Of a stretch of 64,000 bases of DNA, positions 24,516 to 40,100 are shown piece after piece; position 1 is the first letter of the stretch; each line of letters starts with the position of its first letter. Source of the stretch: Brachionus plicatilis (Eukaryota; Rotifera; Eurotatoria; Ploima; Brachionidae). The notes under the pieces were generated by a model. That model ran no database searches and was not told where the DNA came from. It saw nothing but the letters and a program-made list of their open reading frames with translations. A program made the translations under genes and the position numbers. The DNA lies in assembly GCA_010279815.1 (NCBI GenBank), contig QEOQ01000141.1:806001-870000 (forward strand). The letters run 5' to 3'.

Positions 24516-25698
24516 GGTCTTTTGTAAATTATCCCCGTTTTTTTTTGTTCCTGAAATTTATGTTTCCGGGAAATTATCCCCGTTTTTTTCATTCCCGTGG
24601 CAAATTATTCCCAAAGTAAATTATATCCGAAAAATAACTAAAATAAAAATTAATATAAACTGAAAATTATCCCCGTTTATATCATTCCCGTAGCAAATTA
24701 TTCCCAAAGTAAATTATATCCGAAAAATGACTAAAATAAAAATTAATATTAACTGGAAATTATCCCCGATTTTTGTATTCCTGTTTTTAAAGAGAAAAGA
24801 AATATTCAATTGGTTATTTAATAAAAATTTATTTTTTGATTTGGAAAGATTATTTGGATAATTTTGGGAGCAAATTTGGCCATTTTTGTACAATTAAAAA
24901 AAATAATAATAAAGTAATAAGCAAAAAAAATGGATTTCTCAATTTAGCTTTAATTTTTTTTTTTTTAATTGTTTATTTATTATTTAAATAGACTATCAAA
25001 AAATTGGGTACACAATATTTAAAAAACATATAGTAAAATGGGAATATTAAGAAAGGCAAGCTTCTAGGCAATAGAAAGATTTGGCTGTTGTAAGTCACTC
25101 CCGTGGAAATTCATGGACAAAAATTGCTAAGAAAACAGTTTTTAACATATCTTATAAAGAGTTTTTTAAACCTGATTTTGATTGTATCAATTTTTTGATT
25201 TTTAAGAAATAAAAAGAAGATTTCTGAGGGTGTTTCATATGGGAGGTGATAAATCGCCTTATATGATATATTTTGGAGTACTTGTAATTTATGAACTTTT
25301 GAGTTCTTGAATAGTTTTAGATCATGTTTTGAATAAAAGTGAAAAAAACTTCAGTCTTTTTTATTATTGAATTATTAAGCAATATAATTTAATTGGACAA
25401 TTAAATATTTTACTACAAAAAATTTTACTGGTCTAAATTTTTTGGTTTCGGAAATTATTTCAACGGGGATTAATTCCAGATTTTCGAAAAGGGTATAAAT
25501 TATTTTGGGCATATTTCGATTCGGGGACTATTTCCTTTTTTTTTAAACGGGGATTAATTCCAGATTTTCGAAAAGGGAATAAATTATTTTGGGCATATTT
25601 TGATTCGGGGACAATTTCCTTATTTTTTAAATGGGGATAAATTCAACGGGGATAAATTCACGGGTATTAATTATTTCGGGGACAATTTACAGACAATC
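24516..25698. mobile_element. Non-autonomous 1.18-kb transposon with inverted subterminal tandem repeats and 8-bp TSD
   Basis: ATAATCTC at 24508-24515 is repeated exactly at 25699-25706, an 8-bp target-site duplication. Inside, the left end carries tandem units of roughly 117 bp (about 24571-24760) with ATTATCCCCG, TTCCCGT and TTATTCCC. The right end carries reverse-oriented units of roughly 107 bp (about 25440-25690) with CGGGGA, GGGATTAATTCCAG and TTATTTTGGGCATA. The termini are GTAAATTATCCCCG against the inverse of CGGGGACAATTTAC. No transposase frame was found in the middle. Confidence 0.8.
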
Positions 25699-26560
25699 AT
25701 AATCTCTGTTTTGAAATTTTTTTTTCATATTTTTCACCCATTTAATTATACTTCATTTAAATATATGTCTCTATTTTTTTACCTTTTTTTTACTAGCTGC
25801 AACAATAGTAACAAAAATATTTTTAAAACTTTATTTTTAAAGATGTTTGATATTTAGAGACAAAAATGCTAAAAACCAAAATAGGAATTAAACCAAAAAC
25901 ACAATGCTATAATTAAAATGCATTTTTAACACTGAAAGTTATTTATCAAGTGTATAAAGCTTTTGATACTCTATTATAACAGCAACATAATACATTTTAT
26001 AACAAAATCGTTTTATATATTTAGCAAAATATTCAAAAGAACTTTCAGCTTGACAACTTGCAAATTTCGGAGATATATAACTCAAAAAGATTTGATTTTT
26101 TTAAGACAAAAAAAAGCAACTCAGTATGGCATTTTTCTTGAAAAAAGCTAAAATCTAGTTCTAGTTGCTCACAGAGCTCTCTTTTTATAATAGTACCATC
26201 AGACACACAACAACGACACTTTTTTATTAAAACCTCTACTATTAGTCATCGATTGAGCAAAATTTAATTTAAAAGTAAAATTTTAGTATTTTTTTCAATT
26301 AAATATTGAGCTACAAGTTATAAAAAAATAACTAAGGGCTGATTTTAATCATTAGCTATTGTTTTTTTAAATAAAGTTTTAAACACATACACAATAAAGA
26401 GAACAGGTGTCATTTATAGATTAAGGTTTAAAGAAGGTCGCTTTATCTTAATAAATCTTGGAACAACTAGATTTTTTTCCTTGATTACTAATATCTATTA
26501 AATACTTTTTAATAAATCAGAATTTAGTTAAGTTCAGTCATTAGGAACACATATTTTCAG

Positions 26561-26787
26561 CAGAGTTGTTTAAAAGTCACAAGTCTTAAGTCAAGTTCAA
26601 ATCCGGACCTTAAATCTAAATTTTTTTTTTTGAGTCCGGACTTTAATGAAAAAATTTATGTGTTCGTGATCTTGTTTCCGTTCCAGGTAGCTATTGTGGC
26701 TGCTTATTTGAATTCAAAGTCACTAAAATTTATGTCCAAGTCTGGACTTATACTTTACTTAAGACTAGTGACTTTTATATAACTCTG
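26561..26787. mobile_element. hAT-type MITE, copy 1
   Basis: It starts CAGAGTTGTTTAAAAGTCAC and ends CTTTTATATAACTCTG, so the ends are inverted, of the CAGAG type seen in hAT elements. The flanking 8-mers ATTTTCAG and ATTTTTAC agree at six positions, fitting an old 8-bp TSD. The interior shows inverted copies of AAGTC/GACTT and TCCGGAC-type motifs. It has no coding capacity. Confidence 0.75.
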
Positions 26788-27120
26788 ATTTTTACTTGAC
26801 AAACTATTGAAAATTATTTTTTGAGAGCCCTTTAAATTCGAAAATACAAGTTTTTTGGTCACAAGGTAATTTTTGAAAAACGACTGTTCATCAGGATTTT
26901 TTTAGGAACTTTTTTTCAAATTTTGATGCGTCATTTAAAAAAATAAAAAAAAATCCTTCGAAGCATGGTTTAGGAAGAAAAAAAAACTGTAGAAATTCGT
27001 CTATGGTAGCTAGGTTTCGCATTTAGACAATTTGAGAGTTTTAAATTTTCTAATAGAAGTAATTAGATCATAACGCTCAATTACCCATCTGACTTCATAT
27101 CAAAACAATTCAAAACACTC

Positions 27121-27345
27121 GGTGTCAATTTGACAAATTCTTTATTTATTTATTTGTTAACTGTACCAAGCTCTTTCAGAATAAAAAAAAATAAAAATAA
27201 ATTAAAATAGAGTAAAATAAACTGAAAGTAAAAAGAGATATTAAAATATATGGATTTTTGAAAATCTGATGAAAGGTTCCTAAGAAATATAGCATTAAAA
27301 AGGGTGTCAAATTGACACCGGTCATTTGAGTGTTACATTTATTTA
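27121..27345. repeat. Inverted GGTGTCAATTTGAC pair around LINE tail sequence
   Basis: GGTGTCAATTTGAC at 27121-27134 faces GTCAAATTGACACC at 27306-27319. Between them lies a minus-strand LINE-type tail (27141-27186: ATTT repeats, then the inverse of GAGCTTGGTACAG). This may be a small TIR element hit by a truncated LINE. Confidence 0.45.
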
Positions 27346-28075
27346 TTTATTTAAAATATAGTTTTGGGGTTTATCCTAGGTAACGTCCAAATTGCAGATC
27401 GTTTGAGCCCGCTTTTCTGAATCTCTTCTTTTTTTATTTGACTTTTAAAAAAATATAACAAATTTTCACAAAAAAAAAACAAAAAACAAAAGTAAGATAA
27501 GTTGGTACAGAAAAACAAACAGATGCTTAAAAAATTTTAAAAAATTGTTCAATGGTGTTGAAAAACATTTCTCTTCATTTTGAGCATCGATTAGAAATTC
27601 CACTATTTCTTTGGCAATCGAGTTTCGATTAATTTTGCTTGGTAATAATTTTACAAAAAGATACTTTTCTCGATCATCTACTAGGTCTAATTTAAGTCTT
27701 TCGTTTATTTTAATTGAGGTTTCGATTGGGAAATATCTGATTATTTTGAAGATTTTTTTTTGAATTTCTGGAGTGACCCGTGAATTCTTTGGGTCCCTGA
27801 GTTTAGTATTACAAAACAGTAGTCAAATAATGACCGAATCATTATTTTTAAAGAATAATATTTGTTGATATTGAACTGAATTATTAAATATTTTTAATTT
27901 TTTTAATAAATTTGCCTTCGAAGCAAATTTATTTTCTACTTCAATTAGGTGTTGGTTGAAGTTGACTTTTGGATCTAACGTTATTCCAAGAAAAGATGGA
28001 TTGGGTTCGAGGAGTATGGGTTGATTTTCGATCTTAAGCTTAAGGCCATATTTTCTTGTATAATTTTTTCTTAGC
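27336..28075 (-). mobile_element. Non-LTR retrotransposon, C-terminal ORF fragment (frameshifted)
   Basis: Read on the minus strand from 28075, the frame gives FLGITLDPKVNFNQHLIEVE. After a frameshift near 27840 it gives MIRSLFDYCFVILNSGTQRI, then KIIRYFPIETSIKINERLKL and DLVDDREKYLFVKLLPSK. These match the end of Jockey/CR1-like ORF2 proteins. The copy ends in (AAAT)n at about 27336-27352. It is dead but fairly young, since the second part stays open for over 100 codons. Confidence 0.8.
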
Positions 28076-28099
28076 CCGGCTTATGTGAACGTGGTGTAG

Positions 28100-28680
28100 C
28101 AAGGTGTACGCATTTTGTTCCTCGACTCTTCCTCAACCTTTCCTTTCCTTAAATTTTATTTTCCTCGACTAAGTGAAACTTCTTCAAACCCGAAACGCAG
28201 ATGGTTTAGATGTAGATAGTAGAATTAACAAAAATTTGACTAAATCATCTCTGTTTCATCTATCTAAAGGAAGTCATTTTCGATTCTTGTTATAGTTCCC
28301 TTTTTTTAAGTTCTTAACACGGGGAAATAGTTTGTTTACACATCTCTGTAACTTTTCCAATACTTAAGTGTTTTTTTCAGGTACCAGACCAAACTGGTAC
28401 ATCATATTATAGATGAAGACGAACAAAGGCTGTGAATTAGGTTTGGAAGAAGTTTAAGTCCACCATTTAAAAGTTATTTTTTTTGTCCAAGAATTTGAGC
28501 CGCCTTCACTGGTGCATGACTAATGCAAAGGATGGACGTTACTGGCGACTATAAATACAAGCTGTTCCGACTGAATCCAACAGCTTTCGAACTCCTTTTT
28601 ACTTGTTTTTAACAAAAACAGCTGACTCGCGGTCGTACCACCGGTCAGCCAGCATTTTTTAATTTAAATTCTTTAGCAAA
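28100..28680. other. Unassigned, slightly GC-richer stretch
   Basis: Base composition is less extreme than its surroundings (for example TATAAATA near 28549 followed by GC-richer sequence). No frame or family could be recognised. It may be the 5' part of a decayed element. It includes the near-palindrome GTACCAGACCAAACTGGTAC at 28381-28400. Confidence 0.35.
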
Positions 28681-28685
28681 ATAAT

Positions 28686-28990
28686 TGAAACTTGGAGTCC
28701 CTCAAGGTTCTGTACTTGGTCCTTAATTTTTTAAAATTTTTATAAATGATTTTCCTTGGTTTATTAAAGAATTAAAATGTAAATTGTTCGCGGATGTCAC
28801 AACTTCCTTTTTTGTCTAGAAAAACTCTTGATGAGCTAATCAAAAAGTTTAAAATTTTTATTGAGCCAATAAATTTTGCCAAAACACTTTGTATGTTTGT
28901 TACAAATAATAGAGTAATACTCCCATCATCCATAATAATTAAAAATATAGTTACTTTAGTAAGTTACTGTAGTAAAAGAATTTAAACTTT
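28686..28990 (+). mobile_element. Non-LTR reverse transcriptase fragment, degenerate
   Basis: Plus-strand translation gives KLGVPQGSVLGP, then a stop, then INDFPWFIKELKCKLFADV, then INFAKTLCMFVTNNR. These are the RT blocks PQGSVLGP and F-A-D-D and the following INxxKT. The second catalytic Asp is Val (FADV) and stops interrupt the frame, so it is inactive. It is oriented opposite to the LINE at 27336-28075. Confidence 0.8.
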
Positions 28991-29231
28991 TCAATTTTTA
29001 AAAACTTTTATTTCACCTTATTTTGACTACCACCCTTTCATTAATTATTTATTTCAGCAAGCCTTTTCTTCAAAAAATTTTTAATTTTTATTATACTTGT
29101 TTACACGAACTTTTTAAATTTGATTTTTATGGTAGACTTTAATTCTGTAAGCAATTTCTTAGAAAAATATAACTTATTTTCCTATAAACATCGTTAAAAA
29201 TTTTTAACTTTTTCATTTCAACTTTTTCATT

Positions 29232-29555
29232 ACGGTCAAGACAAACCGGTCCATTACACGGACGGTTTTTTGCGGTCATTTTGCCGGTCAGCTAGGCGGT
29301 CTAATTTTTGGACCGCCAAAATAAACGGTCTAAAATAAACGGGCGGCCAAAAATACCGGCCAACTTTTTGGCGAGCGGTCATTTAGCCGGTCAGCTTGGC
29401 GGTCAGTTTGGCGGTCAGCTTGGCGGTCCAAAAATTAGACCGCCTAGCTGACGGGCCAAATGACCGCCCGTTTAAAGATTTTCCGGCTAATGCAGACACG
29501 GTCACGGTTTCTGAAAATTTTGGCCGGTTAAGTGTCCGCTTGTGCGGATCCCAAC
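29232..29555. mobile_element. GC-rich foldback element with GGCGGTCAG tandem repeats
   Basis: The left arm 29272-29317 and right arm 29420-29465 are near-perfect inverted repeats of about 46 bases (TTTTTGGACCGCC facing GGCGGTCCAAAAA). The interior has repeats of GGCGGTCAGCTT / GGCGGTCAGTTT at about 29397-29425 and GCCGGTCAGCT units. It stands out as a GC island in AT-rich DNA. A TSD was not found. Confidence 0.75.
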
Positions 29556-29821
29556 ACTAAGTAAATTGGTACAAAGTGGTGCTAGATCAAAAATTGGTTG
29601 AAATGATATTCCCTTATTTTTTTCCAAAATTAATTTAAAATTTTGTAATTGTAAAAATCAATTTAACTTTTAATCACTTTAAAATGTCTGTATTTAATAA
29701 AATAAACTTAATTTACAAAAATTTTAAATTTGAATTTTAAATCGTATTTTTTTTATGTAAAATTTGAATTTTATTTTAAAAAAGAATATTCTGTATTTTT
29801 ACTTTTAAATAATTAAATAAA

Positions 29822-29880
29822 TGAAGTGTTGATCAGTCTTGAAAAAAGATAAGGGCACTAGCTTGTTGATTAACCTTGAA
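29822..29880 (+). mobile_element. LINE 3' tail, same family as 53740-53790
   Basis: GAAGTGTTGATCAG, AAGGGCACTAGCTTGTTGAT and TTAACCTTGAA reappear in reverse at 53740-53790. There they lie just downstream of a LINE-like coding remnant. Only the tail is present here. Confidence 0.6.
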
Positions 29881-29935
29881 TATAAAAAAAATAAAAAATA
29901 ATTGTTCGGAAAAAGTTATAGGATGGAGAAGATTT

Positions 29936-30277
29936 GGACATTGTGAGTTTTGGAACAAAGAACAAGAACAAAAATCATAAAATGAAATAATTTTTTTACT
30001 ATGAGTGTAAAAATTGTTCTGCAAAATGTATCAGCTGATACAAACTTTGTACCACCCAAATTAAGTCTCTGCAAAAACTCTGCAAGCCTGCAAAGCACTA
30101 AATGTATTAGAAAATCATTAAAATTAAATTGCAGAGTTTTTGCAGAGACTTAATTTGGGTGGTACAAAGTTTGTATCAGCTGATACATTTTGCAGAACAA
30201 TTTTTACACTCATAGTAAAAAAGTTATTTCATTTTAAGATTTTTGTTCTTGTCCTTTGTTCCAAAAATCACAATGCC
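29936..30277. mobile_element. Foldback MITE (CTCTGCAAAAACTCTGCAA family) with 8-9 bp TSD
   Basis: The two arms of about 150 bases are near-perfect inverted repeats, with ends GGACATTGTGAG and TCACAATGCC. The flanks GAAGATTT(G) at 29928 and 30278 are identical, a target-site duplication. The left arm contains TTCTGCAAAA (30017), the palindrome GTATCAGCTGATAC (30028-30041) and the core CTCTGCAAAAACTCTGCAA (30067-30085), mirrored in the right arm. No ORF lies inside. Long arms and an 8-9 bp TSD are compatible with hAT or Mutator-type elements. Confidence 0.85.
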
Positions 30278-30882
30278 GAAGATTTGTAACTAAGAAAGAA
30301 TATTAATTTCTATGAGAAACCCGGACAAACCAGCTATGCAACAAGGAACAAAGACAATACCAAGTTATCAGAGTTTATGATAATTTTTGATGCGTCTATG
30401 CTAAATTTGATCGTACAATGTACAAATTCGAGAAGAATGTCCACATTTAATAGACTTAAAATTTATTCAGAATAAAATATTTATTTATTTTTTCATATTT
30501 GGTCTTTTTAACTTCAAAAAACCTAAAATTTGTCGAGTATTTTGCATGTTTTTATAAAAAGTGTCAATTTGAGACTGCCGGTCCTTAGAAGTATAAAAAT
30601 ATCGAGCTTTTGAGTGTTAATCTATAGTTTGATATTATATTAAATTTTTTGCACCTAAAATATCGTTAATTTACGTTAACTATCGTCAAATCCTCGTAGC
30701 AAATGAGTCCTGTATAAATTCAAATTAGCATTGCTAAATTTGAACAAACATTATTGACCAAATTCGCAGCACTGAAAAGTTATTGAAGAATTGATTTAGA
30801 ATTTTTCGTTTATACTTTTGTCAGGGAAAGTTACTTAATAGGTTGAAGGGGCCCCTTTTTCAAAAAGTGGATGGATAAACGT

Positions 30883-31571
30883 CTTTATTTAAATAAATAA
30901 ATAAATATTGGCTCGAGCTTCCGCTCCTTTGCCAAGCTTAAATAAAATGTTTCCAAAAACAAAAAAAAAGAAATATAAAATAAAATTNNNNNNNNNNNNN
31001 NNNNNNNNNNNNNNNNNNNNNNNNNNNNNNNNNNNNNNNNNNNNNNNNNNNNNNNNNNNNNNNNNNNNNNNNNNNNNNNNNNNNNNNNNNNNNNNNNNNN
31101 NNNNNNNNNNNNNNNNNNNNNNNNNNNNNNNNNNNNNNNNNNNNNNNNNNNNNNNNNNNNNNNNNNNNNNNNNNNNNNNNNNNNNNNNNNNNNNNNNNNN
31201 NNNNNNNNNNNNNNNNNNNNNNNNNNNNNNNNNNNNNNNNNNNNNNNNNNNNNNNNNNNNNNNNNNNNNNNNNNNNNNNNNNNNNNNNNNNNNNNNNNNN
31301 NNNNNNNNNNNNNNNNNNNNNNNNNNNNNNNNNNNNNNNNNNNNNNNNNNNNNNNNNNNNNNNNNNNNNNNNNNNNNNNNNNNNNNNNNNNNNNNNNNNN
31401 NNNATTTTTATTCTGAATCGAATCGCTTAAGTAATTTTCATTTAGTTCCCTATATCTATCCTCTAGAACTTTAATGCCTGCTATTTTATGAATGTTTTGA
31501 GTGTTTTCCCGATAATTTAGCTTAAACATTACCTTAATAGCACAATTTTTCAAAAAGTAAATAAACTTCAT
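30883..31571 (-). mobile_element. Non-LTR retrotransposon 3' end interrupted by the assembly gap
   Basis: Minus-strand 31571-31404 encodes FLKNCAIKVMFKLNYRENT, then IHKIAGIKVLEDRYREL. This is a LINE ORF2 C-terminal pattern. It runs into the gap. On the other side, 30883-30936 is a 3' tail: GGAGCGGAAGCTC stem, then (ATTT)n. One element therefore probably spans the gap. Confidence 0.7.
30988..31403. other. Assembly gap (416 N)
   Basis: A run of unknown bases. Any frame translated across it is meaningless. Confidence 1.
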
Positions 31572-32682
31572 TTAAATAATGATATTTTTAACAAGTAATA
31601 TTTTTAGAATACTCTAATGAATCAAATGATGCCTAATCTTTTAAAACAAAACATATAATCTATTTTCGAAAAATTAGAGGACAAGAAATAATTTTAGGAT
31701 ATTCAATGACTGAATGCAACAAGTTTCATAAGGATTATTCTTAAGGCCTCTTGATATTAACTTCAATGTTGGTGACACAAATTTTTTATCTTTAATTAAA
31801 AGGAAAAACTTTTACTTTAAAACAAATTGAATTTTTATTGAGAGTATTTGCACTTCTTTTGTTAATTTGGGGATAAAAGCACGTTGATTTAAACAAGGGA
31901 ATATTTTAAGTTTCGTGTGAATCATGAAAAATTTTCCAGAATGATAAGCTGTTTTGAATAAAAGATTCAATATCCATCATTTTAAGATTATTTAAATTTG
32001 TTTAATAAATGAAAATGTAATCTCATTTTTTATAATGCCTAAAAATCCTCACGGGTCTGATTTATTTTTTCAAGGAAATATCTCTCGAGATTTCGCAGAC
32101 AATAAGATAAAAATTAAAAAGATAAATTGTTACTAAATTTTTATTTTGACTAAAGTAATTTAAAAAACTCATTTAACACTATTCAAAATATTTTCTTTTT
32201 AATTAAAAAAAAAAAACAAAGCTTAAAATTAATTTTTTTAAATTATCATTCCTAAAATTTTGATAACCTTTTGAACTAGAAAACAAAAAAAAGTGATTGA
32301 ATTTTTAAAATAACCAGCATTTACATTAAAAAAATATATACTTAAAAATTTTTTAAGTTAAAAACTAGAAATTCTCATAAGTTTAGTTAAGTTTTTACAT
32401 CAAAATAATAAAGTATCAAATCTTCATGCATACCGTGAAAAAAACATTCGAAACAAAAAAAAGCACCAATTTATTAAGATGAGATAATGTTTTTAAATTT
32501 GCATAAATTTGGACATTAAGCTCAAAACTATGAACACACTTCTTAAAATTGTCAAATAGCATTTTAAGTTTTCTTTTATTAGTCCTACTGTTTGCTGATT
32601 TATAAATTAATACGGAGTATAACGAAAACTCGCCGGTGTATTTCTAATTGCTGCCTTGAATAAAATCATTAAATTTTAAAAA
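31572..32682. other. Intergenic / RBFOX 3' flank
   Basis: AT-rich sequence downstream of the RBFOX stop (minus strand). It should contain the RBFOX 3' UTR. No other gene was recognised. Confidence 0.5.
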
Positions 32683-37185
<4,503 letters not shown>

Positions 37186-40100
37186 TTATAATCTAATCGA
37201 TTTTATTCGGCTTTTTATTGTTATTTTTCAATATGAGTTTGTAATAGATAGAAAAATTTATCTGGAATGTTTTTAGCAGACTGAATAGCTCAAGATTAGA
37301 AAAAAAGCTTGCATTTTTTTCTGCTTTTTCAACCAGCTTACTGCCAGTCTATAACTCTGAAAAAATTTTTTATTCAAACAAAAAAAATGATAATTTAAGC
37401 CTATTAAAAAATAAATTTTGGCTCAGAGCAATTGTTTCTCTTGATTAAAAACTCGAGAAAAAAAAAATTATTTGTGTAAACTTTCACTCAATATTGTTTG
37501 TCTATTTAATTGTAAATGGAACAATATTTGAAGTTATCTGCCACCAATAAAAAGCAAATATTTACTTGACATTTTTGAAATGAAACGCAATCAAAAAAAA
37601 GAAAAGAAGAGATATGATAGTTAATTATAACTTTTTTGGTTTTGAACAACAAAATTTATCATTTCAAAATTGGCAACTCTTGTCTGAAAAGATTATTTTC
37701 TAATTAAACTTAACAAGTTGGGGGGAAAATATCCGACGAGTTCTGAATTGTAGGACTCGATTTATTATGATAATGGATCATTAGCGCCCGGAACCAAAAC
37801 GCACTCAAATTAATCAATATCTTCTTTTAATCGACTTGAAAATTAACCCTGTAAATTAGAAATGCATTTTGCAAATTGTGCCGGGACCCCTTCTCTGCTC
37901 CTAACATCATTGTAAATAACTTTTGATTTGGAAGAGCAAAAGCATAATTTATGTTCACATAAAAAATGATAATAATAATAAAACACTTTTACAAATTTTC
38001 AATTAATTAGTTGATTATCTTGTTTATAAATTTTGAATTTTTTACAATCATGAAAGAATTTTTTGTTTTTTTTTTTTTTTTTGCTTAGAAAAAAACAACA
38101 AATTTGGTGCTCTCGGAATTTTGGAATTGCGTGATTGTTAAGTTATGGCCCAAGTTGTATGCCGTATGTTTAATTAAGTTTATTGTTTATATTCTATTGA
38201 GATTGCTCGACTCCATTCATCAATCCGGTGCCATTGAGATCGCGTTTTGCCCATTTTAATTCCGATTATCTGGCGAATTTGATCCTAATCTTGAATTTAT
38301 GCGCCGATCACAAACAGAGTTCTTAATTGCTTTTTTATGACTCATCCAGCTCGAGCAAACCTAATCTAAAACACATGCTCCATATGATTAGAATCTTGAA
38401 CCAATTTGCCAAATTGTGCAATCTCACTGCTAAATTTCCTGATAAACACAAAATTTTAATTCCGGTTTTAAAACAAACAAGATTTTTTCTGTGTCTAAAT
38501 ATTTACTTTTACAGCCCAACGCCTCCCTGGTTTAGTTGAGCTTTTTTTTTTTGTTTTTTGTTTGAAAATGAATAGAAAAAATAAATAGAAATAGATTGAT
38601 TAATTGTTTTTGTTTTAAAAGAAAATTTATGGCTAATTTATAAACAAATTTCCATTTAGCTAATTATTAAAGAAAATAGAATTTAATTTTTGAACAATCG
38701 AAGGTGCTCCGAACCATAAATCGTAGATTTTCAAATAGATGAAAATTTTGATGAATGTTTCACATTAGATTATAAAGAGTTAAACTTAAAGATCTTCTTA
38801 TAGTAAAATATCTGAGACTTGATTTAGAGAAAAAAAGTTAAAGTGGAAAAAAATCTTCAATATTTTCATGATTTTTTTAATAATTAGATTTGGCCTGAAA
38901 TAAAAATTTTAAATCCTTTTATTTTTGAAATTTATAGAGAAAAAAATCCGACTTTAACTTAATTTTTATTTTATAAAGTTAAGTTAAAAAATGGAGAATT
39001 TATAATTGTAGCAGCACGTAAAGGTTAGATAACCTTTAAGAATAGAAAGAAAATCTTTAAAACAAAATTTTTTTCATTTTTTTAATCACTTTGCTTCTTT
39101 GATCATCAATTTGGCTACAGTTTGCATTTAACAAAATTAAAATTCTAAATCATTTGAATATTTTTAATTAATACTGATGAGTTTTGTTATGATTGTTGAA
39201 GTTTTCCACAACTCTAATGTAATAAATCTTGCTGCTAATTTATTAATTGTTTTACTTGAATATCTTGTAAAATTTTTTAACTTTTTAAACTTTTATTTTT
39301 TTTATTTAATACTTTTATAAAGAATTTAAATAAATAAAGTGTTTTTAACAGTCTAAATTTGCTGATAAACTTTGAAATTAAAAAGAAATTTTAATTCAAA
39401 AACTTTTAATTTTTTTTTAAATTAAAATAAAATTAATAAAATTTTAATTTATTCATTCTACAAACTTTTTAATATAAAGGAATCTTTAAGCAAAACTTCA
39501 TTGAAAATTGTAAAATTATTTACAAGCTTTAAAATGAGATTGATGGAGTCTGACGTAGGTTATTAGAATCGATATTACTATGTGTGACCACATTTTAAAA
39601 TTGGGGCCAATCTAAACAGCCTACTTTTTAATCATAGAAAATAGTCATAAATCGTAAATTTAAAATTCATTAAATTTTTTTATCTAAGAAAAAAATTTTC
39701 GGCTTTAACTTAATTTTTGTTAATTTCTTTACACAGTTCAGCTAATAAAATGAGAAAAATTAATCTTTGTAACAATGTTAATAGCTATTTTTTTTAAAAA
39801 TATTCAAAATAAATTTAAAAAATTTTTTTTAAAATCAACTTACCTCCTTTTATTTAATTTAACTTGAAGAAAACAATGGCTTATTCGTTGATACAGAGCT
39901 ATTTTGCTTACAATTTAAACTACCAAGCATTTGGCCTTTTTAAATAAATTTAAAAAAAATTTCCATATGAATATATTGGAGAAAAAAGCACTCGTTTAAT
40001 TTCTGTACATTTTTCCAAATAATTTATTTAAATTTAAATTTTACGCTCGAAAAAGCTATTTTATATGATGGCCAAGCTTCATTATTCAAAGTCGGGTTCT

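Noticed and set aside
24516..25706. CRISPR-like array
   Set aside because: The repeats are long, imperfect and inverted between the two ends. With the 8-bp TSD this is a transposon. The organism is eukaryotic.
29833..30098. Two overlapping minus frames near 29.9 kb
   Set aside because: They lie mostly in the foldback arm and have no protein features.
30885..31571. Long frames crossing the N run
   Set aside because: Most of each frame is unknown sequence. Only the LINE-like part at 31404-31571 is informative.
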